Shown: positions 15,517-24,366 of the stretch, piece by piece | Position numbering within the stretch: the stretch's first letter is position 1 | How the letters are laid out: each line of letters opens with the position of its first letter | Assembly: GCA_049644265.1 (NCBI GenBank) | Contig: JBARRO010000161.1 | Span: 1-61,773 of the forward strand | Length of the DNA: 61,773 nt | Direction of reading: 5' to 3' | DNA from: JBARRO01 sp049644265 | GTDB lineage: Bacteria > Bacteroidota > Ignavibacteria > UBA10030 | Translations under genes and position numbers: made by a program | The notes under the pieces: generated by a model | Databases searched by the model: none | The model's input: the letters and a program-made list of their open reading frames with translations, nothing else | Told to the model about the DNA's origin: nothing

Positions 15517-17259
15517 TTACCCGCCGAAAATGACGAGTTGAATTTCTTCAGGCAGGAATTGTCCGACAGACTTCATCACGCTGCCCTTGAAGACGTTTTC
15601 CAACCGTGTTCGCTGGGTGGCACCGATAATAATTCGTTCGACCCCGAAGGTCGCGGCCTGCTCGACGATCGTGTATCCCACCTCGTTGCTCGGAATCGAG
15701 ATGACCTGGAAATCAATCCCTGCGTTGGCACAGACCTCCGCGATGTGCTTTTCCTCTCCGTTCGTCGACATTTCAAGGCGCTCGGGGAGCGTACCGACGG
15801 CAATTTCTTTGACCCTCAGAACAAACAGGAACGCATTCCGCGCCTTTGATTCTTCAATGGCAAAACTCAAAAGTCGATCGCTGCGGTCTTTCATGGCGAG
15901 CAGGAACTTTGTCGTTGGCAACGCCTTTCGGGTACGTTTCCGAACCGGAACCGGCACGGCGGCCGTCGGCGCAGGAACGGGAGCCGGCCTTCGCTGCGCA
16001 ACATAGCGTGCTCCAAGGCCGGTCACCAGCACAATTGCTGCAAAGATTGCGGCCTTGGGCTTTTCGACGGCAATGGATGCCTCGATAAAGAAGAGAACAA
16101 CGGCCGAAACGATCATCATCACTCTGATTGGCTTGGAAAGTGACAGTGTCGAATCCGTTCCGGTCGCCCCCACGTTGATAAGAATCGCCCCCACAACGCC
16201 GATCGCGTACAACTGGGCAAGCGTCAGCACGTCGTTAATGACGAGGAGTACGGCAATTGGCGCTACCGCGGAAACGAACAAAGGGATGACCGGAACGCCG
16301 AACCGATTCAACTTCCTCAAGACTATGGGTAGCTCTTTGTCAACTGCCATAAGGAACTGAATGGAAATCAAGTCATTCATCGCCGTGTTGCCGGCAGAAA
16401 TCAGAAGCAATCCGAGCGAAACGGCGACCACCCAGCCAAACCAGTCTCCCACGTAATGTTCGCCCAGGAAGCGGACCATGTCTTCCGTGTGTCCCGTCAG
16501 CCCGGGGATTGCATGCATGGCCAACCCCAGGAAGACCGTGGCAAAGATGACTTTGGCCAATACGAGCGACACTGCCCTCCGGGAGTCACGAGCAGGATCC
16601 TTCATCAGCCCAGTCATATTCGAAATCGCTTCAATGCCAGAAATGCTCAGTATGATCCCCACAAAAATGCCCCAGTTTTGCACGAAACTCTCGTGAAATG
16701 GCTCGACGTGGACACTCCTAAGTGACGTCGGTGCGGATGCGAAGATGATTACTGCAAGGGTAAGAAGCGTAACAAAGGAAATACCAAGCGCGACGCCGCC
16801 GGAATGTTTTGGGCCATACCAATTGAGAACGGCCACCATCATGATAATGGCAATAGCCCAGATAGCAGGATGTTCGAGACCGAAATAATGACATGCGTCG
16901 AGAATGGACAGAGCCATCGTGATGACGTAGTCAGCACCGAGGAGGAGGGCTCCAATGACCGCAAGAGTTCTCGAGCGGTGCTGAACAGAACTATAAACCC
17001 CTCCGCCGTTGGGATAGAGGCGGCAGATCGTTATGTAATTGACGGCGACAAGGCTGGTCAATGCCAGCATAGCCATCAGGTGCCAGAGACTGCTGTTCCC
17101 TGCGAGCGTGAACGCAATACCGAGGACATAGGCGATACTGGTTCCCCAGTCCCCGTCGAGAATGGCGGCGCTGCGGAGCCAACCCAGGACACGGGGACGG
17201 CTCGTGGCGTATTCGACAACGCCCGTTGGAGGCAGGGTTTGAGAGATGGTTTGAACCAC
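15517..17259 (-). CDS. APC permease with C-terminal universal-stress-protein domain
   Basis: 580 residues: about 12 membrane spans (1-430), a Pro/Ala linker (RRPAPVPAPTAAVPVPVRKR) and a UspA-like domain (~450-580). In the Usp part, IIIGATQRTRLENVFKGSV fits the ATP-binding G-2x-G-9x-G(S/T) pattern only in part. The first transmembrane segment (AILDGDWGTSIAYVLG) lacks the classical GSGIF motif, which suggests a divergent substrate site. The Usp domain may let nucleotide levels gate transport, as inferred for other APC-Usp fusions. GTG start at 17259. A terminator isolates it from the upstream lipoprotein gene. Confidence 0.88.
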   Translation of the reverse strand: MVQTISQTLPPTGVVEYATSRPRVLGWLRSAAILDGDWGTSIAYVLGIAFTLAGNSSLWHLMAMLALTSLVAVNYITICRLYPNGGGVYSSVQHRSRTLAVIGALLLGADYVITMALSILDACHYFGLEHPAIWAIAIIMMVAVLNWYGPKHSGGVALGISFVTLLTLAVIIFASAPTSLRSVHVEPFHESFVQNWGIFVGIILSISGIEAISNMTGLMKDPARDSRRAVSLVLAKVIFATVFLGLAMHAIPGLTGHTEDMVRFLGEHYVGDWFGWVVAVSLGLLLISAGNTAMNDLISIQFLMAVDKELPIVLRKLNRFGVPVIPLFVSAVAPIAVLLVINDVLTLAQLYAIGVVGAILINVGATGTDSTLSLSKPIRVMMIVSAVVLFFIEASIAVEKPKAAIFAAIVLVTGLGARYVAQRRPAPVPAPTAAVPVPVRKRTRKALPTTKFLLAMKDRSDRLLSFAIEESKARNAFLFVLRVKEIAVGTLPERLEMSTNGEEKHIAEVCANAGIDFQVISIPSNEVGYTIVEQAATFGVERIIIGATQRTRLENVFKGSVMKSVGQFLPEEIQLVIFGG

Positions 17260-17274
17260 GATGATATTCTCGCC

Positions 17275-17313
17275 GAAAAATAAGGAAGCCGGAGTATAGT
17301 GTACCCCGGCTTT
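17275..17313 (-). terminator. Rho-independent terminator
   Basis: A 7-bp stem AAGCCGG (17286-17292) with CCGGCTT (17306-17312). On the minus strand it is followed by CCTTATTTTT. It ends the transcript of the lipoprotein gene at 17334-18341 just before the permease start. Confidence 0.75.
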
Positions 17314-17333
17314 CTAAAGGCGATTCTATGATA

Positions 17334-18341
17334 CTATTTTATGAGAATCGAAGCAACAGTTTTCTCGAAGGGAGGCAGGAACTCCTTCTTCATGGAGGAG
17401 GGATAGAACACGATGACTCGGTAGAATTGATTGTTTTTGATGATGAAATACACGCGTCCGTCAACACCTTTTGTCGGTTGGTAGTTCAAGTACACCGCTT
17501 TTTCTCCGCTGATGGTTGCTGTTCCTTTCGAGGAAACTCCCTTAAAGTTCTTCGAGTTCTGCTCCACAATCTTATCCAGGGAATTCTTTTTTGCCGGCCG
17601 CTTGTCGATATTGATGGTCGCATCCTGTCGATAGGCCTTCAGCTCCATGGCAAACTCGACTTCGCCGGAGACTTTTTTGATGGAAGGACCGAAGTTCGCC
17701 GGATACGTCACTTCCAGGACTTCATTCTGGAACCGGTCAGTCTCCGGAACGGGCAATGAAGGGTCCACGTTTTTCGCAATCACGCGGGGTTTGGGGAGTG
17801 TGAGAGACGCGATGACGGAGTCATACACGACTTTGTTCGCGTCGAAGAAATCCCCGAACCCACCGTAGTGAACAAAATACATCATGGAGTCCTTCAGAGC
17901 CATGGTGTGCAGAATTCCCAGCTTGGCACCCCCTTCAAATCGACCCGCGTATTCAACCTGCATTCCCGGAACCCCTTCAAGGGGCTTCGCCGCGGCGGAT
18001 TTCACCTCGTACCCTTCAGCCACCTTCTCACTTTTGAATCCTTCCACATACTTATTAAGGTCATTCGTGGAATCGCGTTCAGCCCCAACTACGATTTGCG
18101 CTCCTTCTGGATTCTTTGATGTCGGGTCAAAGAACTTACCCGCGGACTCTTGTGACGTGTAAATGGAGACTTTGTTCGGCTCCGTTACGATATGCCAGGC
18201 CTTCGGGTAGACAAATGTGACCTTGAAATAAGGATCTTGAAACTGCTGCCATTCTGTAATCTTCGCGGCCTCCGGTTTCTTCCCGCAACTCTGCATGGCT
18301 ATGGCCGCCAAGACAACAAGGATGATGTGGGTGCTCTTCAT
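17334..18341 (-). CDS. Putative lipoprotein with two related beta-rich halves
   Basis: 335 residues. The signal peptide ends in a lipobox (AAIAMQSC, then GKKPEAAK). Two domains of similar layout follow. The first starts DPYFKVTFVYPKAWHI and ends with DSVIASLTLP; the second starts NEVLEVTYPANF and ends with EKTVASILIK. Each resembles the PsbP/MOG1-like fold, in which a 'Y-P-W' strand opens the domain and a 'TV-SI' helix closes it. That is fold-level inference; no function is known. A good ribosome-binding site (AAAGGAAGAAACA, then ATG) supports the start, and it has its own terminator. Confidence 0.75.
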   Translation of the reverse strand: MKSTHIILVVLAAIAMQSCGKKPEAAKITEWQQFQDPYFKVTFVYPKAWHIVTEPNKVSIYTSQESAGKFFDPTSKNPEGAQIVVGAERDSTNDLNKYVEGFKSEKVAEGYEVKSAAAKPLEGVPGMQVEYAGRFEGGAKLGILHTMALKDSMMYFVHYGGFGDFFDANKVVYDSVIASLTLPKPRVIAKNVDPSLPVPETDRFQNEVLEVTYPANFGPSIKKVSGEVEFAMELKAYRQDATINIDKRPAKKNSLDKIVEQNSKNFKGVSSKGTATISGEKAVYLNYQPTKGVDGRVYFIIKNNQFYRVIVFYPSSMKKEFLPPFEKTVASILIK

Positions 18342-18407
18342 TGTTTCTTCCTTTCAAGAAAGGATGGTGGGAAAAAACCGATGCCCGTATTGAGTTGGTG
18401 ATCAGGT

Positions 18408-18533
18408 TCAGGACAAGTATGAAAGAACCATATACACCATTGCGCCTGCCACGGCAAGGGCGATAACCCCCATGAACAGATAGAAACCGATCGGCGGCTG
18501 TTGGTCCTGAGCTTGAGAAATGGGATTCGTCAA
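18408..18533 (-). CDS. Small single-span membrane protein (41 aa)
   Basis: Short gene starting at TTG (18533), with AAGGAG 7 nt upstream. It encodes a polar N-terminus (TNPISQAQDQQPP), one membrane span (IGFYLFMGVIALAVAGAMVYMVL) and the tail SYLS. It begins 22 nt after the TPR gene stop and closes the TonB/ExbD operon. The strong ribosome-binding site and clean N-out or N-in topology support a real gene. No family is recognised; it may be a small accessory subunit. Confidence 0.6.
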   Translation of the reverse strand: MTNPISQAQDQQPPIGFYLFMGVIALAVAGAMVYMVLSYLS

Positions 18534-18555
18534 AACTTGTCTCCTTGATTTGCTG

Positions 18556-20211
18556 TTATTTGGGGTCCAGAATTTCGAGGCCTTTTTTTGCCTCTTTGTT
18601 ATTAGGGTCAATTTTCAGGACCCGCTTATATTCTTTGATCGCCTCATCCCTTTTCTGAGCATTTTGAAGGGCCTGCGCCAGCCAGACATGCGTCTGGGCG
18701 TCATCGTCTTTGTACTGGAGCGATTTTCTCAGAAACGGGATCCCGTCCTCAAATTTCTTCTCTAACAACAGCGTCAGTCCGGTCATCCTCGATGCCTCGG
18801 CTAATTCACTCCGGTACTTTGTCTCCGCCGTATCGATGACTTTGACTGCCGTTTCATACGCCTTCCGGGCTTCCGGGTATTTTTTCTGCTGGAAGTAACT
18901 CAGCCCAAGCTTGGTATAGGCCGGTGGATACTGCGGGTTTTGCTGAATTGCCTGTTCGAGAGCCCAGCTTGACTTCTCAAAATCTTCCAATGCCATCATG
19001 CAGAGACTATAGTTAATGTAGGCGCTGCTGGCCGTGGAGTCGATTCCGAACCGTCGGGCAAAGTTGTCCGCCGCCCTGGACCACTGGCGGAGTTTCATCC
19101 AAATCGCGCCCACATCTCCGTACAGGGCCGCCTGGGTTGTATCGCGCTTGAGCGATTCTTCAAATGTGACTGCCGCCAGCGAATCGCGTTTCGTTTCGAG
19201 ATATGCGCGCCCCCAACGCTTGTAGTCCTCGGCCTCGAGAGTGTCGGACGCTGCAAGTTTGCTATAACCTTCAATTGCCTGATCGAATTTTTTGTCTTCC
19301 AGACTGGCGTGCGCAAGGATTCGCAACCACTTGAGGTTCTTCGGGTCTGCCTTGTTCATCTTCTGAGCCAGCGGAAGCGCCTCTTTGTACTGTCTGCTGA
19401 GGTACAGCGACTCAACAAACATCGCCATGGCCTCCTGCGAGTTGGGATTCTTGCTCATGTAGGTTCGGAACGTCCGCGCGGCATTGACAAATTGTCTCGC
19501 ACGATAGTAGATGCGTCCCAACTCGAAGAGCGCCGCCTGATTTTCCGGATCCTCGTTCACCACCTTCTGATAGATCCTGACTGCGTCGTTGTACTGCCGC
19601 TCTTTCAAGTGTGCGTTGGCGAGCTTGTACAGAACTCCGGGCTGAACGGAATCGATGTCGATGGACCTCTCGTATTGTGTAATGGCGAGTGGGGTCACAC
19701 CCTGGCGCAAGTACGCATCGCCAAGTCCTTCAAACGCCAGAGCGCTGTTAGGGTCAAGCTCCTTGGCCCGCGTGAACGATATCAGCGCTGCATCCGCCGA
19801 GTCGCCGGCAAGCTGGACAAATCCCAGTTGCGTGACGAGCGGAGCGTACTCCTTTCGGGCCTTCAGTCCCGCCCGCGCAGAAGCGTAGGCTCCGGCGAGA
19901 TTTTTCTGGGCAAGCTGTGCCTCGGAAAGGGTAAGGTACACTTCGGGATCTTCGTCGTCGAGGGTTCGGGATCTGGTCGCCGCCGCTTCTGCGGAATCCG
20001 GCAAGGAAGTCTTCAAAAACGATTTGGCCAGATACAGCCAGCCCTGGGCTTCCCGGGGATAGAGCGTAACTGCCCCCCGCAACGCTGCAACAGCTTCCGT
20101 GTATTTTTTCGACTTGTATAACTGCTTGCCCTCTTCAATGGGACGCTGACCAAGAGCGCTGGAACCGCACAAAAGAACCAGGATACCTACTATGAGGGAT
20201 GTTCGTTTCAT
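18556..20211 (-). CDS. Exported tetratricopeptide-repeat protein
   Basis: 551 residues: a signal peptide (SLIVGILVLLCGSSALG) followed by TPR units over nearly the whole length. Examples are EEGKQLYKSKKYTEAVAALRGA, ALAFEGLGDAYLRQGVTPLA, AALFELGRIYYRARQFVNAA, PPAYTKLGLSYFQQKKYPEA and KEYKRVLKIDPNNKEAKKGL. TPR arrays act as protein-protein scaffolds; in this operon a periplasmic scaffold for the TonB-ExbB-ExbD system or the PstS-like lipoprotein is a reasonable inference. It starts 3 nt after the PstS-like gene stop (GGAG before the ATG). Confidence 0.9.
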   Translation of the reverse strand: MKRTSLIVGILVLLCGSSALGQRPIEEGKQLYKSKKYTEAVAALRGAVTLYPREAQGWLYLAKSFLKTSLPDSAEAAATRSRTLDDEDPEVYLTLSEAQLAQKNLAGAYASARAGLKARKEYAPLVTQLGFVQLAGDSADAALISFTRAKELDPNSALAFEGLGDAYLRQGVTPLAITQYERSIDIDSVQPGVLYKLANAHLKERQYNDAVRIYQKVVNEDPENQAALFELGRIYYRARQFVNAARTFRTYMSKNPNSQEAMAMFVESLYLSRQYKEALPLAQKMNKADPKNLKWLRILAHASLEDKKFDQAIEGYSKLAASDTLEAEDYKRWGRAYLETKRDSLAAVTFEESLKRDTTQAALYGDVGAIWMKLRQWSRAADNFARRFGIDSTASSAYINYSLCMMALEDFEKSSWALEQAIQQNPQYPPAYTKLGLSYFQQKKYPEARKAYETAVKVIDTAETKYRSELAEASRMTGLTLLLEKKFEDGIPFLRKSLQYKDDDAQTHVWLAQALQNAQKRDEAIKEYKRVLKIDPNNKEAKKGLEILDPK

Positions 20212-20214
20212 TCG

Positions 20215-21123
20215 CTACTCCGCATTAAGCTGGATCCTTCGGGTCGGGATCACTGCTGGTACCAGGCCGGAATTCTGGATGATCTTCTGGCCCGCAACCG
20301 TCATGGCATACGTACTAAATCCCGCGCCGATGCCCGCTTTTGACTCGTTGTTGTAAAGATACAAAGAATAGTGGAATGGATACAACCCCTGGTAAATGTC
20401 CATCTGACTCGGTTTGACGAACGTGACGGACCCGACTGAATCCTTCACTTCCACACCAACCATGCGCACAGTCGGCAACATGGGCGACAGCGCAGCAAGG
20501 GAAACAAAACTCACCGCCCCCGGAGTTTTGGAGACTTCTTCCACCGCTTCCCGTTGTGTACGCACAACAACTCCCGGCTCGATTTCCTTCATCAATTGAA
20601 AGAATTTTTTCTGGAGCAATTCGTTTGCCCCGGAATTCCTTCCGGTCAGCACCAGCGTCACCGGTTTCTGCCACTTTGAACCTCCCACCTGTTCCCACCT
20701 CGTCGCCGAGCCGTCGAGAATTCGTTTCGCAAGATCCAGCGAGATGTTCTTCAGAGGATTTTCCTGATTCACAATGACTGCCAGGGCATCCTCTGCAATC
20801 TTATTCTCGATGATCTTCATTCCTGCATTCCGGATCACCGCCTGCTCTTCATCGTTGAACCGACGGTCGACACAGATGGTCCTGACGCTGTCGTTAAGCA
20901 GTTGGACGATTGCATCCCTGGTGGATGTCCCCAGAACATTCAGGGTCGCTTCCGGGTATTGCCTGCTGAATTCATCGGCTTCCTGTTTCAGCAACCATTC
21001 GTGTGATTCTGTCGCGAGGAGCACGGAATGCCCGGACGTCATCGTCATTTCCTTCGGCGTCTCCTTCCGGCACGCGAGGAGGCCAAGCAGAACAAGGGCC
21101 AAGAGCGGGGCGGTTTTACTCAT
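20215..21123 (-). CDS. PstS-like phosphate/anion-binding lipoprotein
   Basis: About 302 residues with lipobox LLAC (then RKETPKE). The body follows the PstS/SBP type-2 plan: LNVLGTSTRDAIVQLLND (the anion-loop region), ICVDRRFNDEEQAVI, DALAVIVNQENPLKNISLDLAKRIL, LTGRNSGANELLQKKFF and PGAVSFVSLAAL. PstS proteins bind phosphate and normally deliver it to PstCAB, but no such genes are in the window; here the gene sits inside a TonB/ExbD operon. ATG at 21123 is chosen because GAGAGG lies 7 nt upstream. It overlaps the end of the preceding small membrane gene by 8 nt. Confidence 0.85.
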   Translation of the reverse strand: MSKTAPLLALVLLGLLACRKETPKEMTMTSGHSVLLATESHEWLLKQEADEFSRQYPEATLNVLGTSTRDAIVQLLNDSVRTICVDRRFNDEEQAVIRNAGMKIIENKIAEDALAVIVNQENPLKNISLDLAKRILDGSATRWEQVGGSKWQKPVTLVLTGRNSGANELLQKKFFQLMKEIEPGVVVRTQREAVEEVSKTPGAVSFVSLAALSPMLPTVRMVGVEVKDSVGSVTFVKPSQMDIYQGLYPFHYSLYLYNNESKAGIGAGFSTYAMTVAGQKIIQNSGLVPAVIPTRRIQLNAE

Positions 21124-21337
21124 TTTCATTCCTCTCACGGATCGCTTTGGTGCGCGTTACCACGAACCGATACACTCCCATCAACATCAACACAACACCG
21201 AAGGTGTATCGGAATTGTGCCGGGATACGCTCCGGCAGCAGGAGCCCGCTCACGACGACAAGGCCGAACACGAACGTGATCGCAGAAACCCCGTACCCCA
21301 GATACTTCCCGATATCAATGATTCTACTGTTTGCCAC
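21116..21337 (-). CDS. Small two-span membrane protein
   Basis: 73 residues from a GTG start (21337) with GGGAAGG about 7 nt upstream; a longer TTG-initiated form to 21364 is possible but lacks a ribosome-binding site. Two hydrophobic segments (GVSAITFVFGLVVVSGLLL and YTFGVVLMLMGVYRFVV) flank the short loop PERIPAQFR, and the charged tail is TRTKAIRERNENE. No family assignment is certain. It lies between tonB and the PstS-like gene and overlaps the latter, so it is probably a component of the same system. Confidence 0.75.
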   Translation of the reverse strand: MANSRIIDIGKYLGYGVSAITFVFGLVVVSGLLLPERIPAQFRYTFGVVLMLMGVYRFVVTRTKAIRERNENE

Positions 21338-21430
21338 TGTCCGACCTTCCCTGAGACAAATCAAGCTGACAGGTTGCCGGAACCGTCATCCGATTCTCGT
21401 TCCTCCCAACTTGTCAGCTTGACGAACTGC

Positions 21431-22168
21431 TTACTTGCCTTGTAACTTGAACCGGAACGGAATCGAAACCCACACGGAAACCGGTCCCTTCTGCATTACC
21501 GCCGGGGTGAAGACCCATTGCTGGGCTGCGTCGACGGCCGCCTGGTTGAAGATTTCGGCATCGCTCTTCAGAATGACCGCTTTGCGAACCTTTCCCTCTT
21601 TGTCAACCCACACTTTCAGGTAGACGTTGCCTTCGAGGCCAGCGCGCAATGCAATCTCGGGATACTTCGGCTCCACTTTGCGTACCACGACCGGTTCCTT
21701 TTCATACGGAACGAAGTCCGGAGGAGGTCCGTCATCTTCGATTTTGATATCCTGCTCCACCTGTGTTCCGCTCGTATTGGCTCCTTCGCCAACAGGGCCG
21801 ACCGCCTGACTCAGTTCCTGCTGCGTGGCGATGGTCTGCTCGGGGCTCACTTCCGCGTCCGGGACTGGCACCGGAATTCCAATGCTCGGTTTCACCGCCT
21901 GGGCAGAAACTGCCACTGCGGGGGCTGCCTGGTTATTCTGGAGCGAAGGAGGCGGACCGAGGTCCGTATACTTCAGAATTCGAACCGTATGGATCGGCTC
22001 ATCCTCTTCCATCAGCAATCCCACGCCGTAGTACGCTCCGATCCCGGCAAAGTGGATCAATGCCGCAATCACGAGCGAACGGCCCAGGTATATATGGGCC
22101 CAGGATTTGAGCTCGACGGCTCCGTAGCCGGAGTTCTTGTAGGGTACCAGTGTTGTTGCGTCTGCCAT
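21431..22168 (-). CDS. tonB: TonB-family energy transducer
   Basis: 245 residues. The N-terminal cytoplasmic segment contains ELKSWAHIYLGRS, and one membrane span (about residues 28-52) includes a His (ALIHFAGIGAYYGVG), the place where TonB contacts ExbB. A Pro-rich periplasmic linker follows. The C-terminal TonB domain has PKYPEIALRAGLEGNVYLKVWVD, GKVRKAVILKSD, FNQAAVDAAQQWVFTPA and VSIPFRFKL. It transmits proton-motive force to an outer-membrane partner. No TonB-dependent receptor is encoded in the window. Ribosome-binding site GAGGAGG supports the start. It lies 16 nt after the second exbD. Confidence 0.95.
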   Translation of the reverse strand: MADATTLVPYKNSGYGAVELKSWAHIYLGRSLVIAALIHFAGIGAYYGVGLLMEEDEPIHTVRILKYTDLGPPPSLQNNQAAPAVAVSAQAVKPSIGIPVPVPDAEVSPEQTIATQQELSQAVGPVGEGANTSGTQVEQDIKIEDDGPPPDFVPYEKEPVVVRKVEPKYPEIALRAGLEGNVYLKVWVDKEGKVRKAVILKSDAEIFNQAAVDAAQQWVFTPAVMQKGPVSVWVSIPFRFKLQGK

Positions 22169-22184
22169 AAGAGTCCTCCTCTCC

Positions 22185-22673
22185 CTATGCCGCTTTTTTC
22201 ATCAACGTCTTGTCCGCATCCGTCATGGGAGCGAGACTAAAACGCGTGATGTTCGCGAGGTTCAGCTCGTCCATGACATCGACCATGATATTGTAGGTGC
22301 TTTCACGATCGACTTTGATCAGGGTGATGAGCTTGGGGTTTGATTTGTTCTGGTCGATCAACTTCGACCGAAGCTCTTTGAATTCGACTTTTTTGGGAAC
22401 TTCCGTCCCGATGCTCCAATAAATCGCCCCATCCTGTCCCACCCTCAACGTCAGGAGGTTTGACTCCGCAACCTCGACCGTGACTTTGTCGTCGGGTGGA
22501 AGGTTGAGCTCCATGGTTTGAGGTTTACTGAACACGGTCGTCAGCATGAAGAACGTCAGCAAGAGCATTGCGACGTCCACCATGGGAGTCATGTCCACGC
22601 GGACACCCACACGGCGTTTCCGCTTTTTTCCCTTGGCATGACTTCTGGGTTGACCAGTTTCAACGGCTGCCAT
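22185..22673 (-). CDS. exbD: ExbD/TolR-family biopolymer transport protein (second copy)
   Basis: 162 residues. A basic N-terminus (GKKRKRRVGVRV) precedes DMTPMVDVAMLLLTFFMLTTVF, with the conserved membrane Asp in MVDVAM that takes part in proton flow. The periplasmic domain includes LRVGQDGAIYWSIG, LIKVDRESTYNIMVDVMDEL and ITRFSLAP. It starts 2 nt after the stop of the first exbD. Two ExbD-like proteins in tandem are usual in Bacteroidetes-type TonB operons and suggest a heteromeric ExbD part. Confidence 0.94.
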   Translation of the reverse strand: MAAVETGQPRSHAKGKKRKRRVGVRVDMTPMVDVAMLLLTFFMLTTVFSKPQTMELNLPPDDKVTVEVAESNLLTLRVGQDGAIYWSIGTEVPKKVEFKELRSKLIDQNKSNPKLITLIKVDRESTYNIMVDVMDELNLANITRFSLAPMTDADKTLMKKAA

Positions 22674-22675
22674 GG

Positions 22676-23143
22676 TCAGGCTCCTTTGTCAAGATCAGTG
22701 ATCAGATTGAACCTCGTGATTCTGGCCTTCTGCAACACATCCATCACATCCTCAATCGGTCCGAACGGGGCACCCTTGTCGCCTTTGACAACGGTTGCCA
22801 GTTTCGGATTGCTGATGCGCGCCTGGATCAGAATGTTTCCAAGGTCCTTCTTTTCCAACTCCACTGCCGCCTTGTATTTGTTCTGTTCGCCGAACAGTCT
22901 GGCCATCAGATTCTGGGAATCGACGCCGAGGTAGATCTTCCCCTCTTTGTTGACGGTAATCAGAATGAGGTTGGATTCCGGCAGCTTGAACTGCGAGTGA
23001 GATGCCGGCAACTCCACGGACACCTCTTCGGGCGGCTTGAATTGGGTGGTAAGCATGAAGAAGGTCAACAACAGAAACGCCACATCCACCATCGGCGTCA
23101 TATCGATGCGAACTCCGACACGCCCTTTTTTGTGTTTCGGCAT
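22676..23143 (-). CDS. exbD: ExbD/TolR-family biopolymer transport protein (first copy)
   Basis: 155 residues, paralogous to the downstream gene: KKGRVGVRIDMTPMVDVAFLLLTFFMLTTQF with the membrane Asp in MVDVAF, then ESNLILITVNKEGKIYLG, KLATVVKGDKGAPFGPIEDVMDVL and ITRFNLITDL. It partners with the TolQ/ExbB-like protein encoded 19 nt upstream to form the proton-driven motor that energises TonB. Confidence 0.94.
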   Translation of the reverse strand: MPKHKKGRVGVRIDMTPMVDVAFLLLTFFMLTTQFKPPEEVSVELPASHSQFKLPESNLILITVNKEGKIYLGVDSQNLMARLFGEQNKYKAAVELEKKDLGNILIQARISNPKLATVVKGDKGAPFGPIEDVMDVLQKARITRFNLITDLDKGA

Positions 23144-23162
23144 GATGACACCCTTTCAGTGA

Positions 23163-23900
23163 TTACTTCGATTTGCTTGGTTTGCGAACCGCAAGCGACT
23201 GAACGATCGCATAGCTTGCTTCGTCGATCATGTACGTGAAATTGTCGATCTTCGTGACAAAGAAATTGTACGCCACGATTCCGCCGATACCTGCTATCAA
23301 ACCTCCCGCCGTGTTGATGAGGGCCTCGGAAATACCGAGCGCGAGCTGCACCGCATCCGGAGCACCGGCGCGAGACATGGCCTGGAATGAACGAATCATT
23401 CCGATCACTGTCCCGAGCAATCCGATCATCGTGCCGATGGAGGCAATCGTCGAAAGGGACACGAGGTTGCGTTCAAGCAAGGGGACTTCCAGCATGGTCG
23501 CTTCCTCAATCGAGCGCTGAACATTCTCCATCAATTCCTTTTGTCCCTTGATATCTCCCTCTTCGATAAGCATCTTGTACTGCTCAAGGCCTGTGCGAAT
23601 GATATTGGCGCATGACCCGCGCTGTTTGTCGCACGCCGCGATTGCACCGTCGATGTCACCGCTGTTCACCGCCTGCTGGACATTCTTCAGGAACACCGTC
23701 AGCGCGCCTTTCCCTTGCGCCTTGCGCAAGGTGAAGAACCGCTCAAAGACATAGGTCACAAGCATAATAACGAGTGCGATCAATGCAATGACCAGCGGGC
23801 CTCCATCCTTGATGAAAGGGGGCAGTGTGAACTCGTAGATAACATAGCCAATGGCAAATGCCGCAACCATGACAATTGCATTGAACGTTGATGATTTCAT
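23163..23900 (-). CDS. MotA/TolQ/ExbB proton-channel family protein
   Basis: 245 residues with three to four membrane spans: one near the N-terminus (NAIVMVAAFAIGYVIYEF), one at ~35-55, and the conserved pair near ~150-215 (LVSLSTIASIGTMIGLLGTVIGMIRSFQAM and LGISEALINTAGGLIAGIGGIVAYNFFV). The Thr residues of the proton path are present (LLGTVIGMI and NTAGGL). It forms the pentameric channel with ExbD. A good ribosome-binding site (GGGAGAG) precedes the ATG. It follows the STAS gene by 33 nt and begins the motor part of the operon. Confidence 0.95.
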   Translation of the reverse strand: MKSSTFNAIVMVAAFAIGYVIYEFTLPPFIKDGGPLVIALIALVIMLVTYVFERFFTLRKAQGKGALTVFLKNVQQAVNSGDIDGAIAACDKQRGSCANIIRTGLEQYKMLIEEGDIKGQKELMENVQRSIEEATMLEVPLLERNLVSLSTIASIGTMIGLLGTVIGMIRSFQAMSRAGAPDAVQLALGISEALINTAGGLIAGIGGIVAYNFFVTKIDNFTYMIDEASYAIVQSLAVRKPSKSK

Positions 23901-23933
23901 AAATCTCTCCCGGAAATGAGTTGTATTAAGAGT

Positions 23934-24284
23934 TTATTTTGCCTGAAATTTTTTCACCGCTTCATCCCGAGCTTCTTCGACATCAAAGACGCTCGTGAGT
24001 TTGGTGATGACGAAAACATTCTGTACACCTTTGCCCATATTGCAGAGCTTGATCTTCCCGTTGGCTTTTTGATACATGGAGTGAATGCTCACGAGCGCGC
24101 CGATCCCGGAGCTGTTGATATACGTGACTCCCCCAAGGTCGAGGACAAGCTTCTTGTTTCCCTGCTCGATGAGGTCTTTTGCCTTGGTCTTCAGCTCATC
24201 GGTCTCTTCTCCGCCGATCAGTGAGCCGCGGGGTTCCAGAATTGCGATATCGAGGTTGTTGAGCGTGGAGAGTTTTGTCGCCAT
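23934..24284 (-). CDS. STAS-domain (anti-anti-sigma-like) protein
   Basis: 116 residues, a single STAS domain: LDIAILEPRGSLIGGEETDELKTK, LVLDLGGVTYINSSGIGALVSIH with the Ser that is the usual phosphorylation site, IKLCNMGKGVQNVFVITKLTSVFDVEEARDEAVKKF. Such proteins bind switch kinases or sense nucleotides. No anti-sigma kinase gene is adjacent. It is the first gene of the operon and lies about 70 nt after a candidate sigma-54 promoter, so its role may be to couple a partner-switch signal to the TonB/ExbD machine. Confidence 0.93.
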   Translation of the reverse strand: MATKLSTLNNLDIAILEPRGSLIGGEETDELKTKAKDLIEQGNKKLVLDLGGVTYINSSGIGALVSIHSMYQKANGKIKLCNMGKGVQNVFVITKLTSVFDVEEARDEAVKKFQAK

Positions 24285-24366
24285 AACGATCCTCTCATTA
24301 GTAATAACCAGAACAGGCGTTTCTTACGTTCTGCGCCTGGGACGTTCGACTTTGTAACTCCAAAAG

